From: Beta vulgaris subsp. vulgaris
Lineage: Eukaryota; Streptophyta; Magnoliopsida; Caryophyllales; Amaranthaceae
Reading direction: 5' to 3'
Assembly: GCF_026745355.1 (NCBI RefSeq)
Contig: NC_079202.1
Location: 30,695,240-30,759,239, forward strand
Length of the DNA: 64,000 nucleotides
Below the pieces are notes generated by a model. The model did not search any database. It was not told where the DNA came from and was given only the letters and a program-made list of their open reading frames with translations. Positions 46,140 through 58,317 of the stretch are shown here, in pieces (the first letter of the stretch is position 1; each line of letters starts with the position of its first letter). A program made the position numbers and the translations under genes.

Positions 46140-46662
46140 ATGTGCATCACATGAAGGTCATGTACGTAACTTGCCATTAAAACTTGAACTACATCAGTTC
46201 TCATCAAGTATATTAAACCTGAATCAGGAATGGTGAATTTTGGGTCCAAAATGTACCTTGCAAACTCTGGCACAATGTTTTTACTGCCTTCCTCATCTAG
46301 CTTGCATAAACTCCAATCCAGGAAAACCTTGAAAGCATCTGGTACCCTTATTAGATCAGTTATGTTAGGTATGTGGCCAATTCTCGCCGGAGCCGATGGA
46401 TCTTCTTTCATCTTCAAGGGACTGTATAAAGTGCAATCAATATTTTCCCGCCGAGATTCCTAATAATCTTCCTCAGTTTCCACGGTGTTGCATCAACTTC
46501 CCCAAAAAGGAGTGTCCCTCCAATAAACACATTTGTTGAAATCTAATTCTGGCTTTCTAATGGGTGGAGGGATGCCATATATGGTGGAGTTTGAAGGTGA
46601 TTCAGTGAAGGACCACCCTGTTGGTGGTTCCATCGTCGGGGAAAGGTTTGCATGTTCTTCCA
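46118..46662 (-). pseudogene. Unrecognised MULE cargo gene, frameshifted
   Basis: It starts at ATG 46662 (MEEHANLSPTMEPPTGWSF). Coding character then moves between frames: a Pro-rich N-terminus with GIPPPIRKPELDFN, then FIGGTLLFGEVDATPWKLRKII (about 46530-46465), then the open 46417-46118 with RIGHIPNITDLIRVPDAFKVFLDW and EFARYILDPKFTIPDSGLIYLM. I do not recognise the family. At least two frameshifts are needed to read it through. It may once have been one gene with the endonuclease-like region that follows. Confidence 0.45.
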
Positions 46663-46689
46663 TGGTAGGTGGGAGAAGTTGATAGGATT

Positions 46690-47780
46690 GAGTTTTAGGG
46701 AGTTTTAGGGAGTTTTAGGATTTTGTATATGTTTATAGTAATAGTAATAACTTATACAACTACCGTTCAGTTTTCATTTAATAATACAAATTTTACACAA
46801 ACATATGTAAAATGACACAAGTTGTAATTTAAAGAATAAAATTGTAATTCTTACAAACATTATTTCTATAGTAACATACACAAGTTCTAATACAAATAAT
46901 ACAATTTAATTAGTTACAAACACTATTTATAAATGATGAACAGATGTTGAAAATGGGAATACAAATTACTTAAATCGAAACTTCGTTGAACCTATACACG
47001 GATACAAATACTTTAATACCAAACACAATTTTCATAATTCCGAACAAAAGTTCAACATCCATGAATAGTAATCATTAAATTCGAAAAAGTATTTTTATAA
47101 TGGCGACCAGACGTTAGAACATCCATGATATATAATTCGAAACATATTGTGTATAATGAGGAACAGAAGTTGTAAATCCAACAATACAATTGAAATTCGT
47201 CCAGACACAAATTATATAATGAGGAACACAAGTTGTAAATCTTTGAAGACAAATTATTTAATTCGAAACATCACCCTTCTATAGACATGGACAGGAAATA
47301 ATTTAGTTAGAAACACAATTTTGAAAACACCGAACACAAGTTCAATATCCAAGAATAGTTATCATTTAATTCCAAATACTATTTTCATAATGGCGACAAG
47401 ACGTTCACAATCCATGATTAGAAATTTTATAATTCGAAATAAATATTATATAATGAGGACCAGAAGTTCTAAATCTATTAACACAAATTTAAATAAGTTC
47501 ATAATTTGTATATTATATAATGAGGAATGTTTTACAAACACAACATATTGATGTACGAATACAATATTGTATATTACAAACACAATTTTATAATTTATAA
47601 ACACATATCTAACTTACGAACACAATATAGCATTACATACACACAAGTTATATTGAAATTACCAACTAACTAAACAAACTTTTGAAACTTAACAAACTTG
47701 TCACACATAACAAACTTATGAAACTTAAGTAAGTTGAAATTATATCCTATTATATTCATTGAATAATCTATAATATTTTA
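46690..47780. other. AT-rich MULE interior with imperfect short repeats
   Basis: The words ataatgaggaac, acaagttgtaaat and attcgaaa recur at irregular spacing between about 47050 and 47530. No gene was recognised. Confidence 0.55.
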
Positions 47781-47783
47781 CAC

Positions 47784-48381
47784 GCACTTCTTTTTGTTCT
47801 TCTTGTTCCTTCCCTCATCGTCCGAATCGGTTTCCTTCCTCTTCTTCTTGTTGCTCGTTCCCTCATCGGAATGGGTACATTTCTTCTTCTTACTAGTGCC
47901 CTCTTCGAAATCGTTACACTTCCTTTTGCTGGTTCCCTCGTTAGATTTAGGAAACATTTATTCCCCAAAGAGGAGAGGAAACCCGTCAAGGAAGTCTGCC
48001 CAGTCAGTTGAGAGTGTGTTGTATAGAGAAATGGCATTAAAAAAAAAAGACAATGTCCCGTGCAATCTCCGCTCTCCTCCTCATGCAATTCTTCATCCAG
48101 TTAGATTCTTCAAGCCACTCATCATTGAATAGCCTCCATAGCCTGCATGTGCCACGAAGTGCGGCTCTGTCATCATCCGAACACCTTTCAAAAATGGCAT
48201 GTCTCATGAGGTGTTCAATTGAAAGCAAAGGATGCCGAGGGTTAGGGACATTGTCATTAGGGACATGTACATTTTCATTATTGTCCACAACATTGATTTC
48301 TTGTTCGTTCACTCCATCCATATTTGTTTGTTGTTTGTTTTCGCCATCCATGTTTATATCTTGTTCGTTTTTTCGCTCCAA
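47784..48381 (-). pseudogene. Unrecognised lysine-rich MULE cargo gene
   Basis: The ATG at 48381 starts an Asn/Gln/Glu-rich N-terminus (MERKNEQDINMDGENKQ), then PLLSIEHLMRHAIFERCSDDDRAALRGTCRLW, which loosely recalls an F-box helix pair (weak). The frame ends in a run of Ts on the minus strand at about 48038-48049 (DIVFFF). Skipping one base there continues with AISLYNTLSTDWADFLDGFP, one stop, and a C-terminus with KKKKC and KKNKKKCV (47960-47784), likely a nuclear localisation signal. The poly-T run is a slippage site, so the break may be recent. Function unknown. Confidence 0.45.
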
Positions 48382-48441
48382 CTTTCTATCTTCTTTCTTC
48401 TCTTATATTTGTTCTTCTATATGTCAATTATGAATAAGTAA

Positions 48442-49118
48442 TGGTAATTTTGCCTTATTTATAGACAACATAAACGTGTCTCTTCATTTGTGTCTCTTCA
48501 ATGGTAACGGGTGCAAATGTTCACTATAATAACAATGTGCCTCTTCATAATGAAGTTGTGCCTATTTAGTTTTAAAGTGGTGCAACTGTTCACGCAAATA
48601 AATTTATAATGTGCCTCTTCATAATTAAGTTGTGCATTTCAAGTGGCACTTCACATATTAACTTTTAACTACTACTGTTTCTTCTTACATTAATCGTGTT
48701 TCATAAAATATAAACGTTGTTTACTTTTGTTTGTTGATGTGTTCGTTCATGATAATTTATTATTTGTATTCAAAATATTCAACGTAAGAAATTGTTTATA
48801 AATACTCGTGTTCACTACTGTTTCTACATTTATGTACTCTTGTTTTGTTGAAAATAAATAGTGTTTACCTATATTTATCTACTGTTCTTCACTTCAAAAC
48901 ATATTATAGTGTCAACTTACTGTTGTTCTTTAGTATAAAAAGTATAAAAATGTTGTTATATTTGACAGTAGTTCTGTTTCTGCACAACTTACTATTGTTA
49001 TTTTACAAAGACTTTTTGTTTTGGTTTCTAAGACTAGTATTCAGGTACTTCATCGAAGTAGTAAACATAGGGTTCACCTTTAAATTTTCTCCATGTATCG
49101 CATAAATTAGAGAGAACT
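48442..49118. other. AT-rich intergenic DNA in the MULE
   Basis: The gene to the left is read leftward and the gene to the right rightward, so this is a shared divergent promoter region. No motif is clear. Confidence 0.5.
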
Positions 49119-49623
49119 ATGGAGAGCAAGGGGTCGTCTTCCAACTCAAAGGGCTCAAAGGGATGCGTGAAATGTTACCACGATTTGGACGCCGTTGTAC
49201 GGGTGACCACAAAAACCGGTCGGAATGCGGGGAGAAAATTTTATGGATGCTCACTTTGGCCGGTATAATATCCTTTTCTTTTTGGTTTGCTCTCATAAAT
49301 GTTAATTAAGTTACTTTTTTTTTTGTTTTTTTTAGGATGAACGTGCCTGCGGATTTTTCCAATGGGAGGATGATATGCGCGAAATAATAAGTGAACTCGA
49401 AACAACCATCATCACCATGGAAGAAGAAAAGCGAACGTTACAAAAGAGGGTTTTGAAGTTGGAGAAGAAGAATTCTGATGTTTTGGAGTCCAATGTTTTG
49501 TTGCAAAGCGAAATTGCGGAGCTTAGAATTCAATTACTAAGAACAAGTAGATCTGAAAAGGCTTCGAATTTTGCTTTCTTCCTTTCTTGGATTGTATTCA
49601 CCATTGTCCTGTACCTGAAATAA
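49119..49623 (+). CDS. GRF zinc-finger protein with coiled coil and C-terminal membrane anchor
   Basis: Two exons, 49119-49262 and 49336-49623, joined at clean GT-AG borders, give 143 codons. A Ser/Lys-rich start leads to a GRF-type zinc finger: CVKC (16-19), TTKTGRNAGRKFYGC (30-44) and RACGFFQWEDD (51-61), the spacing and GR-FY-C/C-FF-W pattern of the family. Residues about 64-118 form a charged coiled coil (EEEKRTLQKRVLKLEKKNSD). The end, NFAFFLSWIVFTIVLYLK, is a likely tail anchor. GRF fingers bind nucleic acids in other proteins. Plant transposon-linked copies with this coiled-coil and anchor plan are known to me as a family without assigned function. The frame is fully open. Confidence 0.8.
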
Positions 49624-49830
49624 TATGCGTTTAATGTTGTATGAGATTGTACTTTTCTGTACTTGTGTGTTGCAATTATATTTCATTCACTTTATTTGGC
49701 GTTATTAGTTCTCACCAACCTCGTAATGTTGGCATTTATTGAACTTTTCATTGGCTATAAAACCGGGTTTAAATAAACAAAAAAATGCATTCACATAAAC
49801 ACAAATACCATAAACAGCTCCTCCTCATCC

Positions 49831-50543
49831 ATGTCAGTTTCATCCGTTTCATCAGATGGACTGTGCAGTCTATCCACAGTCGGCAGTTCAGTGCACCACG
49901 GGGTTCCAATCACCATGAAATGCATGTTCATGGTCAAGGGGGCCGATCTAGACGATGAAGGAACTAAGTATAATGTTTCTGTCCACAAACCATTTAAGGA
50001 TGTTTACGAAGATTATGCACAAAGGGCAGGGATACCACCACGTGAATTGTGGTTGGTGTACCATGAACGACTATTACAAGCCGATGCAACGCCCTTCACA
50101 TATAAATTGAACTCCGGAGATATCGTCCTCGCATATAAGAAGGTACAAAATGTGTGTCTATAATATGTAAAAAGGTTTATGATATGAATTTATTAATTTT
50201 TGAGGGTTATTTAGATATTGAAAATGTAATTTATGTATAATGTATAATAACATTTGAACAGGATACTAATATTGGGATCTCAATTGTCCCAACTGAAGAC
50301 AACAAAATGATGTGGACTACTTTCACAATTCAAGATCTCCGTACATGTCCAATTGTACAAAGGTTTCGCATGCCTAAAGACAACCTTGTCCAAGACGTTT
50401 ACGACGAATGGGCAGCATCACAAGGGGTGTCTGAGGAAAGAGTGACGTTGTGGCTAGATACAGACGTGCTACAAAGAAACGCGAGGATTGGTGAATCAAA
50501 CATTTATGACGGGGCAGTCATTTATGGCCAAGTAGCAAAGTGA
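49831..50543 (+). CDS. Protein with two tandem ubiquitin-like domains, MULE cargo
   Basis: Exons 49831-50142 and 50262-50543 (GT-AG) give 197 codons without a break. After a Ser-rich leader, residues about 33-104 read like a ubiquitin/SUMO fold: MFMVKGADLDDEGTKYNVSV, then FKDVYEDYAQRAGIPPRELWLVYHERLL, and LNSGDIVLAYKK. The second half (about 121-197) repeats the plan: FTIQDLRTCPIV, QDVYDEWAASQGVSEERVTLW, and IYDGAVIYGQVAK. No Gly-Gly occurs at the end of either half, so it is not expected to be conjugated. It probably acts as a Ubl interaction module. It follows the GRF gene by 207 bases in the same direction and faces the Ulp1-type gene. Confidence 0.75.
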
Positions 50544-51043
50544 ATACAAATAATCTCCGTTAACTATCTTAACATTTAAAGAGCGATCTAAATTATAATA
50601 TCTATCCAAACATTATAATATCTTAATATCTTAAATGTTATAATCTTAAGAAGTAGGAGCTAAACATTTTGGTTTTCAAGTTTCAATTATCAATATGTAC
50701 TAGTGTATGTGGGGTTTTAAAGTATGGATTATATACCACAATATATGGTATAACAATATGTAATATGTATTGGGTGTTCAATTATGAAATATATACCACA
50801 TTATATGGTATGCAAAATCTCTCCCATATAATATGCATTGTATGGGCTTTCACAGTTAATAACAATTACATACCACATGTTCCATATACAAAAAAGAGGA
50901 ACCACAAGTTCCATATGAGATATGTCAAAAGCTTGTATACCCATATACCCATTTCCCATTATACACATGTTCATATGAAACAAAAAATTACCAGTCAGAT
51001 GCAAGCTTGCATTAGCTACCTAAATTTAAGTGTTAACTATCTT
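50544..51043. other. Intergenic region between the convergent Ubl and Ulp1-type genes
   Basis: AT-rich, with several imperfect tatatggtat/atataccaca inverted words (50730-50820). No gene. Confidence 0.5.
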
Positions 51044-54000
51044 TCAACATGACTTCAACATATCTTTCACACTATCCCTTGCCTCGTTGAAATCACACAT
51101 AACGTCCTCGCTCAGCAACCATTTTCGCTCCTCCACCATGTTTCCCTGCACTTACTTTGTCAGTCCACATAACGCTGTATACTTAAACCATTTTCACTTA
51201 AATATAATCCAAAAATATTACCATTTGCTGCATCGTTTCAACAAATCGATCATCGTTCATCTTTATCGAAATCAACATTAACACACCACAGCTTCGCCTA
51301 AACATAACGATCACTCAATGTAACCAAACTAATGTAACCAAACATATTACAAATTTATTTGACGACATAAACTTACGTGTCTGGCTGTTGATTCATGTGC
51401 ATTGAACTCCGGGCCACGTCAGTATTTGCCCCGCCTGCCACCGACTGTCCACACTACCGAAGAACCGGTCCATGGCATAACACTGATTTTAAAGAGATCA
51501 TAACTTGCGTTAAAAATATTATCAGTTTATAACCTATTTGAAATGGAAGGGGATCCTTACTTACCAACTTGATGAGGGTTAAGTGGTGAACATCAGCAGC
51601 TGCATTAGTCTCCATAGATTCTATGACAAGAACCTCCTCTCTATTAATGGAGAATGCCGCACACCACCAATGATCGGCCTCTAAAACTGGTACGAACACC
51701 TGACATTAATGCGAAAACATCTATCAATTACAATCCGGCAACAACCACAACAACAATAAACCATACATAACAACACTTTCAACATACCACATTAATCCTG
51801 TCATACGATGAAACTCCCCAATACTTTATATATGATGATATGATCCGATCAACACTTTCCCAACTTTCTCCTACAACCTGCATCACCCTTATCTACAAAT
51901 ATAGCAAACTATATTAGATTAACATCACCAAGGCACACACTTCCAATTTACAGATATCTTACTGCTAACCGCAAAGGTAGGATCCATCATCAATCTACAA
52001 CTTCTATTCCCAAATCGTTTCCTCCACACTTTCGAATATAGACAAGCTACTACACGAACATACTGTAAATGAACAACAACTAACATTATAGTAAACGCCA
52101 CAATATAAAGACATTAAAGTTAGTTTCATGTCACTCACTTACATTATCGTCCACTCGGCCACGCGCTTGTGCAACACTTTTGCAACTACTCAATCTTGCA
52201 GTGTGTCCATCACATTTTATTATTACTGGATTTTCCCTGACATTTTCATCACATTGTATGTTACTTTTACAAATAAATATCAATTAAACTAATATATGAA
52301 TTTAAGTGAAACTTTCAAAACACTTACTTGCATTTCAGCATTAACTCAAACAGTTTGTCCTTGTTTAAGGACCTACGGCGCCACGTCTGGTCGTAATCCT
52401 CACTAAGAACAACAGCAACAACTTTGTCTTTCTTTGTCTGCGGCTTCGCGGTTGCTCCTCTTCCTGTTCCTCTACTTGTTCATGCTGAGAACAGACAACA
52501 GACAACTTTCTCTTTCTGTTGTCCATCTACTGGTGGAGACAGCAATGGTATTTCTTCCCCTGATTGTTCCTCTTCATGTCCTTCTAGTGCTGGAGACAGC
52601 AATGGTATTTCATCCACATTCAGACCACTGTCCATGCTCTCTACTACAACTATCTCCATAACTCTACCAAACTCCCCTTCATCACTTTCCATGTTCATGT
52701 CAAGCCAATTGTACTTTGACCCCTCTCCGTACGACACCCACTAATCTCCTTATCGTTTAGATCTGATAAGAAATCTACATCATAAGAAATCTACATGATA
52801 AGAAATCTACATCATACATCATATTTTTTCAGATTTTATTTTACCAAAATTACTTTAAGTAGTGAAAATTAAATCATTTCTCACCTGAATTCAACAAGTG
52901 CTCATATCCATTAACGTTCCCCTCCACGTTATCATTTTCCATCGAATCACATTTTGCCGTTGCATCTGCTGTTGCTTCAGCCTCTCTATTCTTGCCTTCT
53001 GCTGTTTTGTCTCCCTTTCTTGTTCTGCATCCCTTTCATCATCCCTCTCATTTTCTGCCTCCCTTTCTTCTTCTGCCTCCCTCTCTTTTTCATGTTCTCC
53101 CTCTCCTCCAAACTCCCCTTCAGCCCTTTCTTCTCCCACCCTCTCATTTTCTGCCTCCCTTTCATGTTCTCCCTCTCTTCCAAACTCTTCAGCCCTTTGA
53201 TCTTCTGCCTCCCTTTCCCTTTCATCTTCATACTCCCTTTCTTCCCCATCTTCTGCCTCCATTTCCCTTTCATCTTCTGCCTCCATTTCCTGTTCTCCCA
53301 AACCATCTAATGCATCTTGAACTTCCTTCCTCAGCTTATACTCATATGGAGTATATTTACAATATCCTTTTCGTCTCCCATTTAACATCCCTTTCCTCTT
53401 CCTCTTTTTATTCCACCATTGTAGTTCACCTGTTCAATTCAATTAGCTCAATCAAATTGCTATGATTACCTATATTTACATGTTTCAAATATATACAACT
53501 TCCTCACCTCGACTACAGATGATTCACTAGGCATTTTATCTCGTGCTTCGAATGGATGAGGTTCACCATATGCAACATCTAAACACTTCAACACATTTAA
53601 ATATGTCATTCAGTTATCTTATATTCCACTTATATACTATATCTGAACAGAACAACACTTTAACACTTACCCCAAGCCGACCGTAATCACGAGAAACTTT
53701 CATGTCCTCTCTCTTCGCAAGGTTTATGTCTTCCTTGCTCCAAGCCTGCATTCTTGGAAAAACTCCCCATAAGACAGGGTTCCTCTTCAACCGGTCCAAG
53801 TAAAAAACCTGTACCATAAGACAATACATTCAACCACCACAAAAACATTCAACCACCACACAAAATGAACCATATACAAAATGAACCATAACTAAATTAA
53901 CTAACCGCCAAGAATATTGTGCATCCTCCGCAACACTTTGCGAAACCATCAGTATAGAACCTCTTCGCAAAGTTACCCACACATTGCATTAGGTGATCCA

Positions 54001-55300
54001 AAACAAAGCTACACCAATCATATTCTTTCGCCCTTTCCGCTATGGCTACAACGGGAAGCATATGCACAGACATTCTATGACAGCTAGTCGGAGCCAACAA
54101 ATCATTAACTGCCAACATCATAAAGGCTTTCTTGAAATCACCCTCATCACCTACTGGTCCCTCCACAAGTTCCATTATTGTCTTACGTTCAACTCCTCTA
54201 GGACCGGAGGGGCACCTGTTTACAAACGCGTCACACAACCTTCCCACTTCACTTTCCATTTCCTCATTTTCACACACTACTGGTACACCTCTAGGACCAA
54301 TTGGCAGACCTAGAACCCAATGCACTTGGATCTTCGATAGCGGGAATTCTAAGCCATCATTCAAAACCATTCTCCTCCTCTTAACATCCACCATCGTGCA
54401 CAACCAATAGCATAAATTCCTTGGCAACCCTTTATCTACAAAGTGAAGCAATCCACCAAACCCCATCTCACAAACAAGTCGCTTTTTTCTTTCATCAAAC
54501 TGCTTCACAATTTGTCCAAAGGTCTCCACTCGACAGTTTATATTTACTTCCTGTCATTTATTCATTATTTTAAAACTAACACAACAAACATGTAACAATT
54601 CAAATTTAGCATGTGAGATTTTATTTTAAGCATGTACCCGTTTTACAGCTCCGAACGTCTCGCCAATTACTTCGCCGCTATCCTTCAACCTTCCACCAAC
54701 ACTTAAATCATTTACCTAAAAGATCAGTTTAAATTGCAAGTCCATCACTCAACCATCCTTACTTCACTAAATATTACAACCATCAGTAATACCCACCTTA
54801 TATATTTCAGCGTCAACAGGTTTCCTTGTGCCTCCAGTTTTCGCAGTACTACGTTCATCTTCCTATATTTAACCATTTTTTAAAAACATTATCATTCATT
54901 CACAAAATTACTGTCTAATCTTCGAATTATGGGAAACAAGCACATCTAATCTTCATAAGTGGTGCAATTTATTAAAGCATACCTCCTCATACTCTGCCAC
55001 ACCGCGTTGCTTTCTACGACACTTACCCTTTCCTCCTACATTGTCATCACACCATTTTACATGGAAAACAAAGAAAATTACGCATATGCTAAAAAATTAT
55101 CACATGCTATATATTCAACATGCAATTCAAATAAATACCACAAAAATCAAGCATCTTCGGTTTCCTTTATTATAATTTAACAAAAAATAACATTATTCCA
55201 TCAATTATTCTTATATTTACATATATGCTAATCACTTACCTCGGACCATAGCTGACCTTCTCTTCTCTTCGCCTGTATTGTCTTCAACCTTTAAATTTCT
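51044..55300 (-). pseudogene. Ulp1-type (C48) cysteine-protease gene of MULE type, many exons, damaged
   Basis: Exons by GT-AG borders include 54862-54797, 54715-54638, 54550-53906, 53808-53671, 53578-53508, 53429-52885, 52748-52328, 52236-52143, 52062-51970, about 51887-51788, 51699-51565, 51482-51377, 51297-51222 and 51145-51044. 54550-53906 encodes a plant-mobile-type N-terminal domain (FDERKKRLVCEMGFGGLLHF, VHWVLGLPIGPRGVPVV). 53429-52885 is a Glu/Arg repeat tract with KQQQMQRQ. The protease end has VPVLEADHWWCAAF (catalytic His), VLVIESM (Glu where Asp is usual) and QPDTRSCGVLM (catalytic Cys). Ulp1 enzymes remove SUMO-like modifiers. There is an in-frame TGA in 52748-52328 (about 52485), a likely shift near 52960 and another in 51482-51377. 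The start is unclear. Confidence 0.75.
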
Positions 55301-55628
55301 ATTTCTTCAACGCCCAAATTGTTAACTCCTCATAAAATCCTCCCTTAGTAATTATATTTTGTTTATAATTCCTCACCCTTTCAAATTTCGGAAATATATT
55401 CAGATTGTCTCGATTTTCGGGATTTTTCTCTTTCTTTCCTCTCTCATTATTGTCTTCTATTGTCCTGTCATAAGTACTTACAACTGTACTTACCAACATG
55501 TAATAATATTTTATTACAAGGGAAAAGGCAGGAATCATCCGGGAATGGGAAAACCAAACGTCCGTTACCCCTCCCAAGGAAAAGACTTCCAAGCCCTTAC
55601 CTTTATTTGTGAAAAAACCAGCGTGTCC

Positions 55629-55676
55629 TTGCTAGATGTTTATAAACATCTAGCAATTAGATGTTTATCATTTCAC
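55629..55676 (-). repeat. MULE right terminal inverted repeat
   Basis: Reverse complement of 39984-40031 with two mismatches; it includes the 28-base palindrome at 55629-55656. It is followed by the target copy ggttttccc at 55677. Confidence 0.93.
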
Positions 55677-55685
55677 GGTTTTCCC

Positions 55686-56470
55686 TTTCTCTCTAGAATT
55701 CTCTAAGAACCCCTCCACCAGTCTCAAAGTCCCTTTCACGACCGTTATTACAACCCTTCCACCGCCTCTTCCCCTATGCTCTCGCCTCTTAGTCTAGTCC
55801 TCATCCATAGCTACTTCTCTTGTCGGTGCCGAGCTGGTGGTTTGATGGCTCGTCCAGTCACGAACCCTTGACTTCTTACCGCCACATCTCAATATTTCTG
55901 TCAAGAGCTAGAAATCTTGAAATTTTCGAATCCGAAATTTTCAATTCTCTCTATTGGTTGGTGGGGTGATCTTGCCACCACGATGATGAGTGTTTCCCTA
56001 GTTGATGGTTATTCATCGACTTTGAGCACAATCATTAACGTTGGTTAAGCTACTCCACTGCCGACGGCTCGCTCTGACTTATTTTAGGCGTTACTTCGCC
56101 AAATATGCTCTCTTCGACACTGTGGTGGACCATCCCTACCCCAGATGACGCGTCCAATCGCTGCTTGCTATCATCGGCTCCGACCTCTATATATCGGGTG
56201 GTCGTCGTATAGCTGCCCACCCTTGCCTGCTTATATGAAGCTTAAACTGAAGTTAAGTGTTTGGCTTCACTGATCTTTTGTACCGCTTCCTTGAGAAGCT
56301 AGATCTAGGTTTTTTAGTTTTATTTTCTTCTTTTCTTTGTACTTTAATTCTATTAGTTTAGGTGTCTATTGATTTTTCACTAATATAGGGATTCACTAGT
56401 CCCTCTATTTAACTTTAAAAAAAATAAAAAAAAGGCATTGTTTCAATGTGAGAAGACTACCCAAATACAA
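55686..56470. other. Right flank of the MULE, no gene recognised
   Basis: GC-richer text with short non-conserved frames, ending in an A-rich tract (about 56415-56434) that resembles the poly(A) tail of a retroposed sequence on the plus strand. Confidence 0.4.
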
Positions 56471-56472
56471 TA

Positions 56473-56905
56473 CTACAAGAAAAAGATTTTTTTAGGGAAA
56501 GACCAACAAGACAAGTAGATAACATTCATAGTGATATCCAAAACCAGCAAAGAGTCAATACAATTAGAAAAAATAACTAACCAAAATTTTCTACCTGCTA
56601 TAACCCAAGGCAAGCAATGAGCTAGCTCATGAGCAACATTGTTTCCCTCCCTATGGACAAAACTCCAATACACAACATCGAACATGCTATTAGCATGAAC
56701 AACGTCATCAAGAATAAGATGGAAGCTACTCCCACCTCGCTCTCGTGAAGAAATTGAGTTAATAAGGTGAAGAAAATCGTTTTCCACAACAACATTCCAA
56801 AATCCAAACTTCGCAGCAACCTCAATACCAAATAACATAGTCTTTGTCGAGAGCCGACCCATAATCGAAATAGTTTTAGCCTTAAAAAAAGTAGAAAGAA
56901 CACTT
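56473..56905 (-). pseudogene. LINE-type RNase H domain fragment
   Basis: The minus-strand frame 56862-56473 reads MLFGIEVAAKFGFWNVVVENDFL, then LINSISSRERGGSSFHLILDDV, and WSFVHREGNNVAHELAHCLPWVI. This is the C-terminal RNase H-like (RVT_3) domain found at the end of plant non-LTR ORF2. The catalytic Asp positions read END and NNVAHELAH, so at least one is changed. Nothing of ORF2 upstream is present; it is a 5'-truncated remnant. Confidence 0.75.
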
Positions 56906-57319
56906 CGCGCGTGTTAGAAAGAAGAAGAAACTTGTAAAGTCTGCAATATACTACATATATTTATAGAAGCAAGTTGAAATACATTTTAAATATTGTTTTT
57001 CAATTGTAATTAGTTTTCCAATTTCCTTAAATCTCTTGCGTTACAATACCTTTCTTCAAAAACAAGTTACCGTAAAGAAGAAATGACAGTCACTAATTCC
57101 TCCACATCACCAGCAACATTTATGTTAATATATAATTATAGATAAATCTTCCTTATTTTTTGTTTGACAATTTTACAGCATTATGGATATCTTCTAAAAC
57201 TACATATATTAAAATTCAAAATTTATTTTCTGTATTTGTATTTGAATTTTTTTTATTTATCGTATATCATTCGTATTAATACGATATTTTTTTGTTTTCT
57301 TCTCCTCTATTTCTTATCC

Positions 57320-57775
57320 TCCATAGCCACCACTACCACCACCCCACATGTCTCCCACCCCATCCTCACCCGCACCCCTGCACCCCCCCACCTAGTTCCA
57401 CCCCCACATCAAACCGCAATCCAGAGCCCTCTACCTCTCCCTTCGGCTCTACATATCCCCACAGAAAATCCTCACTTGATCCCACTCCCGCAGGCATCCA
57501 TCCCCCCACCCTACCCTTTGTCTCTGCCTGACCCTGCCTCCCCTCCACCCTTCGTCCCTACCCCCCGTCACCCCTCCCCCTCTCTTCTGACTATGTCTCT
57601 GCCCAGCCCCACAGCCCATATCCTATCTCCCGATTCTCCCCTACCCCGTTACCCCCTTACTCCTCTCCCTTCGTCTCCGTCCACCCCCGCGTGCGCTTCT
57701 CCGGTAGACCCCTCCTCACTCATTCTTCTTCTTCCTCTTTCTCCCTTCCTCCTTTTTCTCCCAATTCTAAATTTT
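57320..57775 (+). repeat. C-rich low-complexity tract
   Basis: CCACC, CCCTCC and CTTCTTCC words dominate and the plus strand has almost no purine runs. Proline-rich frames are open in more than one phase, as composition alone would produce. I do not call a gene. Confidence 0.6.
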
Positions 57776-57927
57776 TTTTTAAAAAAAATTCATTGTTCAT
57801 TGAAACTTTCAAATTTTTCAAAAATTCTAAAATTTTATATTTTTGAGATTAAAAACATATAAAAATATTATTAAATACGGACAATAAATAGTATACTTCA
57901 TTATCAAGCCTAATTTGGTATATTATA

Positions 57928-58244
57928 CTACCTCCGTTTCCTAAAGATTTTCCTTGTTATTGTTACTACAGATACCAATGATAATTAATTTGTGTGGGGT
58001 GTAGGGTGGGTAAAGTAGGAGAGAGAAAGGGGTTAAGATAAATAAACAAATAAAAAGAGGTTAAAGTAGGATATAGAAAGGGAGTAAAATTGAATTAATA
58101 GTGTAATGGTGGACCATATGATAGGGACATGATAGGGTAAAAAGGGGGGAAAAAATTCCAAATAAGGAATAAAGTAAAAGAATGAAAATCTTTTGGAAAC
58201 ACACTTAAACGGAAAGAGGGAAGATCTTTAGGAAACTGAGGTAG
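57928..58244. mobile_element. Stowaway MITE (317 bp)
   Basis: The inverted ends are CTACCTCCGTTTCCTAAAGA and, in complement, CTACCTCAGTTTCCTAAAGA. TA flanks both sides (57926-57927 and 58245-58246). The CTMCCTCCGT start is the Stowaway (Tc1/mariner) signature. Confidence 0.92.
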
Positions 58245-58317
58245 TAAGGTTTATTTTTTTATTTATACCATGAAAAAAATCGTATATATTATGTATATTG
58301 TCGTGTATTGTATTGTA

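Noticed and set aside
52898..53465. Several plus- and minus-strand frames rich in Ser/Leu/Phe/Pro
   Set aside because: They are shadow frames of the Glu/Arg repeat exon on the minus strand; the repeat keeps all phases open.
53993..54410. Plus-strand frames over the Ulp1-type gene
   Set aside because: They are complements of the conserved N-terminal domain exon (54550-53906).
57164..57862. 232-codon Pro/Ser-rich frame
   Set aside because: C-rich composition keeps several frames open; no domain and no splice or start context supports a gene.
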